Shown one piece after another: positions 56,190-64,000 of a stretch of DNA of 64,000 bases. A program made the position numbers and the translations under genes. How positions within the stretch are numbered: position 1 is the stretch's first letter; each line of letters begins with the position of its first letter. Below the pieces are notes generated by a model, which saw only the letters and a list, made by a program, of their open reading frames with translations, had not been told where the DNA came from and made no database searches. This DNA comes from Acanthacorydalis orientalis (lineage: Eukaryota > Arthropoda > Insecta > Megaloptera > Corydalidae), in the NCBI GenBank assembly GCA_034766995.1, contig CM068313.1:27567825-27631824 (forward strand), in the 5' to 3' direction.

Positions 56190-56759
56190 TAGGTTAGTAG
56201 GAAGATAATTTCGGTTTTTGTTTTCTGAATTCGAACCTTATTTTTTCAATGAAAGTGTGATTTCATCGTGTTCATGTTAATATTATTTTTAAGTACATTT
56301 TTCGGTTTATATTTTGGTAACAACAACTTTGGTTTTATTACTAATTTTACTTCAAATTGGGTTACTGAATTAAAAATGGAAAAATCAATTAAGAGTGTTT
56401 TGTATGAATATAAAATGGATCGTAAAGCAGTAGAAACTGTTCGGAAATTAAACTATATTTTTGGTGTAGGCACTATTAAAAAACATACAATGCAATGGTA
56501 GTTCCAAAAATTTCGTACTGGAGACGAGAGCCTTGAAGATGAAGAAGGGGTCTCGGACATTCTTTTTCAGTTCATAACGACCAACTAAAGGCGTTGGTTG
56601 AATCAAAACCACGCATAACAATTCGAGAGATTGCACATGAGTTAGGTGTTAGTCATTAAACATTTCTGGACCAATTAAAATAGCTAGGAAAATAAAAAAA
56701 GAGAAAAATGTATATGAATTTGAAGGTCATAAACCGCAATTATTCTTTTACCAACCTAA
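56189..56759 (+). mobile_element. Internally deleted mariner element (cecropia-like)
   Basis: The left end TTAGGTTAGTAGGAAGATAA (56189-56220) and the right end 56728-56759 (reverse strand TTAGGTTGGTAAAAGAATAA) match at 25 of 32 positions. TA flanks the right edge, while the left edge is CA, probably a mutated TA. The ends resemble those of Hsmar1/MADE1 of the cecropia group. The 571-bp body holds only the N-terminal third of a transposase and lacks the catalytic DDE/D part, so it cannot move itself. Confidence 0.9.
56376..56696 (+). pseudogene. Mariner transposase N-terminal remnant
   Basis: The frame starting MEKSIKSVLYEYKMDRKAVE matches the first helix-turn-helix of mariner transposases and leads to the FRTGDESLEDEEG signature. 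A TAG (56499-56501) interrupts it at the conserved tryptophan-rich spot. A frameshift then follows, after which NDQLKALVESKPRITIREIA continues in another frame. Further TAA and TAG stops follow near the LGK-x-KK region. Everything after that is deleted up to the right end. This is a dead copy: several independent disabling changes show it has drifted without selection. Confidence 0.9.
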
Positions 56760-57371
56760 TATATATACTCACATATACATAAAGTACTGACTTAAAAATA
56801 AAAAAAGATTTCTCTACAAGGCTTAATATGGTCTTAAAGTTTTTCAAAAAAGATTTAATATATTTATGAAGAACAAGAGATATTCGTGTCAATATTAAAA
56901 AATAATAATGAAAAGAATGTTTTGTAAAAGAATAAAGAAGTAAAATATTACAAGACCACTGAGACTAGAGTATAGTTCTTTTAATTGAAATTTAATTACC
57001 GTTTAGTATTAGATTTTAAACGTTTTTAAAAATATGAACGTTCGTACTCGATGATAGCTTGCATACTAATTAAATCTTTACAATACCTTAAAAAGAACAT
57101 TGACAAAACTGATAAACGAAATGTAAATTCATCTTTAATTATAATCGAGCCTAAAACTTTTAAAATTTTTAAATATTTCCACTAAGTATTTTTTTAGTTA
57201 AGAAAATAAATGTTATCGAAGTGCTTAATATTTATTTAACCCCTTGACATACAAAGACGTCTCTGATACGCTTGTATTTGTTATACCATTGTTAACATTG
57301 GCGTCTAAGAGATGCACACAGATTTAATTCGCTTTAGTGCAGCTACAAAGCAAATATTAAAAAGAAATAAT

Positions 57372-57374
<3 letters not shown>

Positions 57375-57433
<59 letters not shown>
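57375..57433. repeat. TA microsatellite inside the piggyBac remnant
   Basis: A TA run of about 58 bases. Confidence 0.95.
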
Positions 57434-57436
<3 letters not shown>

Positions 57437-57538
57437 CGTGTTAAAGTGTGAGCCATAGAAACGAACATTGCAACGTGTCTGTTTTGAATTTGTACGAAAG
57501 TGACAGTGAAAGCCAAATAATTAATTCGAGTGAGGACA

Positions 57539-57693
57539 CATTTTCCTGAACATATACCTTCCACTGGTAAAAAGTAACAACCTGCAAAAGAGTGCTCACA
57601 TGTCATGTGTGCTCAAAAAATAATATAAGCAGTGAAACGACTTGGCAGTGTAAAAAATCTCAAATACCTCTACATTTACCAGAACGTTTCTAA
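57539..57693 (+). pseudogene. piggyBac transposase C-terminal cysteine-rich remnant
   Basis: HFPEHIPSTGKK is followed by a stop. After a frame change, ETTWQCKKSQIPLHLPERF ends at TAA. This matches the piggyBac tail pattern HFPEHIP..KK, C..C, ET.W.C..C.VPLH..PCF, the zinc-binding tail that recognises the element's ends. Stops and a frameshift show it is dead. Confidence 0.75.
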
Positions 57694-57933
57694 AAATGTC
57701 ATATTCTGTAGATCTATATAATTACTATTTGTTATTTAATTATTGTTCATTAATTGTGATTATTACGCGTTGAATTCTAATATTTAGCAATGTTAAATAA
57801 TATTCTTTTCTTTGTTAAGCTTACATAAATATTAAGCCAAAAAATAAATAGTATTTTTTGGTCATATCGAATTTCAATTAATTCGTATGTCAAGGGGTTA
57901 ATAGAAAAATGTTTTATATTGTAATTTCTACCA

Positions 57934-57937
<4 letters not shown>

Positions 57938-57998
<61 letters not shown>
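57938..57998. repeat. TA microsatellite
   Basis: A TA run of about 57 bases, 37 bases after the piggyBac right end. Confidence 0.95.
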
Positions 57999-57999
<1 letters not shown>

Positions 58000-58359
58000 A
58001 AATTATTTTAATACTGTAGTACTTTGTTATATTCAAAAGACCTTATACTAAAATTAAACTAAAAAAATAATATTCTTTTATAACAAATTTCCAAGTTTAC
58101 TTCAATTATATATTTACACACAACATTAACAATATAAACTATGCCCATAACTTGATAAAAGTTAAATCGAGTTTTAATTCCGCGATAGTCCCAAGTACAA
58201 TTAATTATAAATCAATGAATATAATCAGACTAGATTGAAATTAAATATATGGTTTAAAACACATTTTATAAAGTTTATGTAAATTAATAAAACAATATCA
58301 GAATCAATACAAATAGTTTTACCGCATCAGAAAGGAAATACGTGTTCATGCTTGTGTAT

Positions 58360-58391
<32 letters not shown>

Positions 58392-59092
58392 GATTTTATA
58401 TTTATAATAGCCTTATGCATTGTAAAGAGTAAATCCGATTATAACAACTGACATAGTTTACTTGTAGATTTTCAATGATATCTTCGAAACAATTTAAAAT
58501 AATATTAAATATTTATATTTTCTATACAGATCTTACTTAATATAGTCATATTTTAATAAGGTTATTTAATATATTGATTATGAAATATTTTTTTGTAATA
58601 ATATAATGAAAATAAATATATTTATGCAATGGAAGAAATAGTAAAATGTCTTGAAATGGAAAGATATTTTTTCATTTTTATTTTAAAATTACATATAATA
58701 TTATCACTTAATGCCTGAATGAAACCATTGTTTATAATTTATTTTGGTTTGTTATAGCTGTTTTATATTTGATTTCAGAATTACTATGGATAAATACATT
58801 TAGAAATTTTTATAAATGTAGATAACTATAGTTTATGTAATTTGTTTTCCTTATAGAAGTAAACATGATTAATATATGATCATTACAAGAAACAAACAAT
58901 ATTTTGAGAATAATTTTTATTTTATATAAAATAATCATAACATTTAATCATTTTATTTCAAGTAGATTGATCAGAAATCAGTAAATAATCGATTACATGA
59001 ATATACTTAAAATCTTAACGTATAAAATACATAATATAACGTTTTTATTTATTTAGTATTTTATTTTTAATTATTTAATAATGTTTATAACA

Positions 59093-59140
<48 letters not shown>

Positions 59141-60497
59141 GTAATAATAATTCATTTTATGCTATACAATAGTAATTTGTAAAACATATTTTTCTACTAT
59201 TTCATTTTCAATAGATTTGAAATAAATGAATAAAAATAAATTGAACATGAATATAAAACTAAGAAAAAAAGATGTACGTACCGATGCAAAGTACCGTTTT
59301 CCCTTAGTAAATTATAATAAAATATTTTTAGCATTGAACTGCAATAACTTATTACATATTCTTTATCGTTTCAGTTTACAGTCTAATAATCTTATTCTTT
59401 CTATTCAAATAAAATTTATCATAGAACTTATTTTACATTCATATCTAGTAATTCTATATAACAGATGGAAAGTATAATTTTATTATTTCAACATTATTTT
59501 TTATTAAAACTAGTTATTCAAATTTTTATTGATGATATTGTATTTTAAGTTGATATAAACAATAAGTTCTTATATACTTTAACTACTAAAACTTTTTTTT
59601 GACATTTTGCATTACTACAAGGAAATATATGATAATGACACATAAAGAAAATATTACACTTAATCAATTCATATGTAATTGTTTAAAGTACATGACAGCA
59701 ACAGAAATGATATATACATTTCTTACAAGTCTAACTTAAATTGCTGTTTATAATAGTAATAATAATATTTGTTTTTAAATTTATCACGTGTATGTATGTA
59801 AATTTTATACAAGAGTCACTTGCGTGTACAACAGTGATTTATATGTATATTTTAATTGAAAAATATAATTTGAATATTAATTTCATAACTTTAATATAAA
59901 TGAACAAATTACTATAATACTTAATTTGATGTAAATAATGTGTGGCATTGAAAATAATTAATTTATTCATACGGACACTACATATGTACGTGAATGTATC
60001 AAAATGTGTATATATATATATATATATATTCTGTTATACCACATATAAAAAATAATATTATTAATTTGAATATATTACAAACTAAAATTTTGTTTCTATA
60101 AAAGTTTAAATTATTAAGTTTAATATTTTCTTATATATTAAAAAAAGAATAAAAAATAAAATAAAAATATTAAGTTTAAAATAAACTTTTTAAAGCAATA
60201 AATTATAAAAGAGAGATATATTTAAGAATTATCTACAGTAATACTCCATATAATATTCAATGAATGACAGTGAAAATATTAATTTATAAATGATGTTTTA
60301 ATCCTAATAGTTTGATTATTATTAGATTTGATCGATTAAAATTTGTAAATATTAAAAAAGTATGGGTAAATAAAAATGTGATAGATTTCATGTTTGAAAC
60401 TATTTGGTACTTCATTAATCTTATGATTTATAAATATGAGACTATGTTGAAAAAAATATTATTTATTATGTTAATCATTTAACTATCTTTGTAAATC

Positions 60498-60499
<2 letters not shown>

Positions 60500-60547
<48 letters not shown>

Positions 60548-60583
60548 CAAATACTATTTAACTAATCTAGTATTTGTAATATA
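60500..60583. repeat. TA run joined to a 16-bp perfect inverted repeat
   Basis: The TA run (60500-60544) leads into TATATTACAAATACTA (60541-60556), repeated exactly inverted at 60568-60583 with an 11-base loop. Confidence 0.9.
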
Positions 60584-60792
60584 TTAATGAACAAATTAAA
60601 ATTTATTTCTAAATAAGGTAAGTAGATAAAACTTTTAAGGAATAGTAATATAGAGTTATTGATTTCATGTAAAAGTTTCTTTAGTAAGATTAAATTATAA
60701 TATATACATTTTCATATACTATATTCGCTTACAAAAAATGTTTTGAAAGACTTTTACAAGTTATGCATACACACACGCACATATATACATAA

Positions 60793-60793
<1 letters not shown>

Positions 60794-60856
<63 letters not shown>
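60794..60856. repeat. TA microsatellite
   Basis: A pure TA run of about 60 bases after an ACACACGCAC stretch. Confidence 0.95.
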
Positions 60857-60859
<3 letters not shown>

Positions 60860-61975
60860 TATATATTGAATTTCAAGCAATTGTAATTATAAATGACTTG
60901 AAGCTTTATAAATATTTAATTGAAAAATGTATAAAAATATTAAGTCATTATAAATTCCAAAAAAAAACAGGTTTTTATTTAAAAGTTTTATATACGTTTT
61001 ATTTAATATTCTAAACAATTCATTGATTAATGTACGAAAAAATATTTTTAATTATACACAAAAAAATGTACATACTCACCCACATACACTTACATATATA
61101 TAACATTCCTGTACATACATATTTTATGTATGTGTATGAACAGTTGTGAATGCATATAAATTCAAATGAAATAAAATAACTTTGCGTTAAAACATTTGAA
61201 AATATCAGACACACCTGATAAAACAGTACATATGAAAAAGCATATTCTCCAGAGTTAAAATATACAAATTTTAATGTTAATTTGAAAAAAAACTCTGCAT
61301 ATATATTACATGCACCATGTAATACATATACATACGTATGAGAATTTAATTTACATCCTTGTGTTACCACTAGTATGAGTGCTTAATGTACTCCGGTAAA
61401 AATTAAATCATAAATCAACATACGTACTCGTGCATGCATATGATCCACCATTTACGGCAATAAATTCATAATAAATCAAACAGATATTGTGTAAGATATA
61501 ACTATGTGAAAGGAGGTGAAATGATTACTTGTATGAAGTATACTGTGACTTTTCGATTGATTTAAACATATCGAAGTGCGCGCAGCGTTTTATTAAGACA
61601 ATTTAGTAAATTTGCCGACAGAATTTATGATTGGATTGTCATTAGTATGCGATCAAATTCATATATACTCTACAGGTGAAATCTTCGAATTAGAATTCTT
61701 GTAGTATTACACACATTCATCTGGATACACACATTTATTACTCATTGAATTCGTTATTATATGTTATTTGTCAAGTAATGAATTAATACTATTATAATTT
61801 AATACTGAATCGTCTTTTCTTAATATCAAATAGGATTTATCTAATTTAGGTAGAAAATATTTACATTCAGATATTTAAGACTTCTTCTGTAATGAAAATT
61901 TTAATAAATTCCATAATACTGGATTCGAATACTGTCATAATCTTTCTTTAGAAATTATAATGTATAGACTGAGAG

Positions 61976-61988
61976 TATATATATATAC

Positions 61989-62034
<46 letters not shown>
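61976..62034. repeat. TA microsatellite
   Basis: Two TA runs split by CATTA. Confidence 0.95.
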
Positions 62035-62036
<2 letters not shown>

Positions 62037-62308
62037 CCAAAACAATGTGATAATTTCAGTTCTTAGCACATTGGATATTCGTTGATGATTAATTTTGTTT
62101 CAGGTAATTGTATATTATTGACCCCTAATTTTTTAAACAAGTATTTTTATATACATTTTTATAATCAATACTAATCAAAAGTTTAAAATCCTAAAATAGT
62201 ATTGATCTGTATAAAATCTATATTTATAATCTGATAAATAACAAGTATAAGTTTATGGGAGTGAAAAATTGATACCTGAACATTAAATAATAGATATTTT
62301 TTCATAGA

Positions 62309-62310
<2 letters not shown>

Positions 62311-62390
<80 letters not shown>

Positions 62391-62406
62391 GATAGATAGA
62401 TGGATG
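62311..62406. repeat. TA then GATA microsatellite
   Basis: A TA run with one CATA interruption, then GACAGATAGATAGATGGATG. Confidence 0.95.
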
Positions 62407-62791
62407 ATGTATTTATAAATGTTTACTTGTAAATATTATATAATTGTAGTATAAAAAGTATACGTTATTTTTTTTTAATTTTACCATCTAAATATATAGA
62501 AAAATAACAAAAAGAAAACAATTACACATCCATTTACAATATAACATTTTATATGCAAAAGTTATTCGCGGGAGAATATCACAAAGTAAAGCGATACAAT
62601 ACTTTAGTGGAAGACAAGAGTTTATGCGTCTGTGTATATAGCTCGGTTTTAACATCGGGTCTGTCTAGAGATCCTAACCGGTCGCTGCTCTCGCCTCACT
62701 TTATGGAGTTACTCGTATATTATGGGTAATTCAGTGTCAGCACTACATCCGTAAAGATAAAGCTCATCATCATTTTACGGCATGTTTTAAA

Positions 62792-62968
62792 ATGGCGGAT
62801 GGCGTGTTATCTGATCTCCGGTCAGACCAGAATTGGTTTTTATATGTAGATGCAATACTACGGATGGTTTGTAGTAAAAGGACTATATACTTGTTTGTTA
62901 ACTTGATTTTAATACAAAATGAATATACATTGATTCTTATGAGTTTATCATCATTTGTTTTTTTATAG
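62792..62968 (+). CDS. Possible start of a coding region or small protein (58 aa)
   Basis: ATG at 62792 has a good context (TTTTAAAATGGCG) and opens MADGVLSDLRSDQNWFLYVD, then becomes hydrophobic and ends at TAG 62966-62968. It sits at the end of a GC-richer island (62560-62890) containing CCTAACCGGTCGCTGCTCTCG. A first exon with its splice donor within the first 20 codons is possible. No family is recognised. Confidence 0.25.
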   Translation: MADGVLSDLRSDQNWFLYVDAILRMVCSKRTIYLFVNLILIQNEYTLILMSLSSFVFL

Positions 62969-63444
62969 ATATTTATCGTAAGTTATATGGTCTAATATGA
63001 AATTCAAATTTGCTCTTGCATTACTACTGGAAAACTTAACGTATAACGATAAATAAATATGATTACGAATAATATTTTACATAGTTTAATATTATGTAAA
63101 TTAATATTGCAAGTATACATGTAATTAATTACTTTTTGAATATGGAAATTGATAATTAAATGTTTCTAATAAAAATAAACTCATATTATTATTTGTCTTC
63201 TTAATCAAAAGAAATTAAATTAAGGATTATTTCAAAGTACTTTTTTCAATTATACTTTCACTATTTATTTAAACATTTTTATCTCCATAAATGTGAAATA
63301 AATACATTGAATTCTTTAAAAAAAAGCTATTTTATTATCAATTTTATTTTAGTAAGCAAGTTAGTATGTCAAAATAAAAAAAGTAATATTAACACTGCTA
63401 TAATTAAAAATACAATTAAGAATACATTCATAAAAAAATATTAA

Positions 63445-63498
<54 letters not shown>

Positions 63499-63636
63499 AT
63501 TACTGATCTTTATACTCATAACATATTCTAAAATTATTATATTTAAAATTAGTAGTTAGTTTCAATATTATTACCCAAAAATAGACATTAATGCATTATT
63601 TTGATAAAATGTATTTTAATTAAACTTTCAAGTCAC

Positions 63637-63691
<55 letters not shown>

Positions 63692-64000
63692 TATATACAT
63701 ATATGTATACATGTTTAATAAAATGAAATTAGGCTAAATGCCTCATTGAACGTACATTTATAGTTCTAATTTGAGTATCGTTATTCTTCGAAAAGTATCG
63801 ACACGAGCCACCCACGACAGTAAACAGTATATTGCATGACAAGTCGCAACACAGTTTTAAATAATAAAATAGAAATGTTCGCCTGAAGCCTCACGTACCA
63901 TATAATATACTGAATGCTCTTTTGACTCATTGGTTAAGAGTTCATTTCATAACAGGGCGGTCTCGTACATCTCACACGAGCCAATAAATCGTCATTAGTA
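62969..64000. other. AT-rich right edge, no gene seen
   Basis: TA loci are at 63451-63494 and 63640-63708. 63770-64000 is GC-richer (GAGCCACCCACGACAG, AACAGGGCGGTCTCGTAC) without a frame, and could be the start of something that continues past the edge. Confidence 0.5.
63640..63708. repeat. TA microsatellite
   Basis: A TA run of about 46 bases followed by CATATATATACATATATGTATAC. Confidence 0.95.

Larger units (their letters stand above)
57236..57901 (+). mobile_element. Internally deleted piggyBac element
   Basis: The left end TTAACCCCTTGACATAC (57236-57252) and its exact reverse complement (57885-57901) frame 666 bp, with TTAA at both edges as piggyBac requires. The inside holds a TA microsatellite (57375-57433), a short acidic stretch reading YESDSES near 57490-57515 that resembles the acidic start of piggyBac transposases, and the C-terminal remnant at 57539-57693. 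The catalytic core is missing. Confidence 0.85.
57999..62560. other. AT-rich sequence, no gene seen
   Basis: TA loci are at 58357-58391, 59097-59134, 60006-60031, 60500, 60794, 61976 and 62311. Frames at 59226-59477 and 61020-61370 have no recognisable domain. Confidence 0.6.

Noticed and set aside
57343..57606. Minus-strand 87-residue frame
   Set aside because: It is the antisense shadow of the piggyBac tail plus a TA run.

Overview
The window is a very AT-rich stretch (roughly four bases in five are A or T, judged by eye) of an animal nuclear genome. Introns with GT-AG borders, a mariner remnant, piggyBac-type TTAA elements and dense TA microsatellites point to an arthropod, most likely an insect. 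The order cannot be fixed from this sequence. There is no bacterial operon structure, and I saw no CRISPR array, rRNA gene or convincing tRNA gene.

One protein-coding gene is well supported. It lies on the + strand, with four visible coding exons at 18771-18830, 26121-26195, 26518-27634 and 33684-33886. The joined reading frame gives 484 residues: a cysteine-rich box resembling that of anosmin/KAL1, two probable fibronectin-III-like domains, a strongly acidic linker, one membrane helix and a cytoplasmic tail. The start codon and signal peptide are not confidently located. They must lie upstream of 18771, and a candidate signal-peptide exon is at 3704. The last visible intron can be read through to a stop at 27652-27654 followed by AATAAA, so a shorter isoform is possible.

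Mobile-element relics: a short TTAA-bounded hairpin of piggyBac style (14734-14825), a 717-bp TTAA-bounded element with perfect 22-bp inverted ends (37256-37972), an internally deleted mariner with both ends still recognisable (56189-56759), and an internally deleted piggyBac element that keeps a decayed C-terminal cysteine-rich tail (57236-57901).

Repeats: more than 70 TA-dinucleotide loci occur, about one per 0.9 kb, many flanked by GA, CT, GT, TATG or GATA-type runs. The most structured repeat block is 20879-22893, where a 288/482-bp short-long pair is duplicated as a unit of about 934 bp, with arms separated by TA and TCTA microsatellites.

The rest is AT-rich sequence without a recognisable gene. 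It is broken by a few islands of higher GC (about 3590-3830, 6120-6540, 9770-9910, 12770-13090, 15000-15260, 36270-36480, 41640-41960, 48010-48400, 50560-50890 and 62560-62890), several of which carry short open frames or good splice donors. They are the best places to look for small exons, small peptides or regulatory elements, but none is proven. I found no clear sign of a new multi-gene system.
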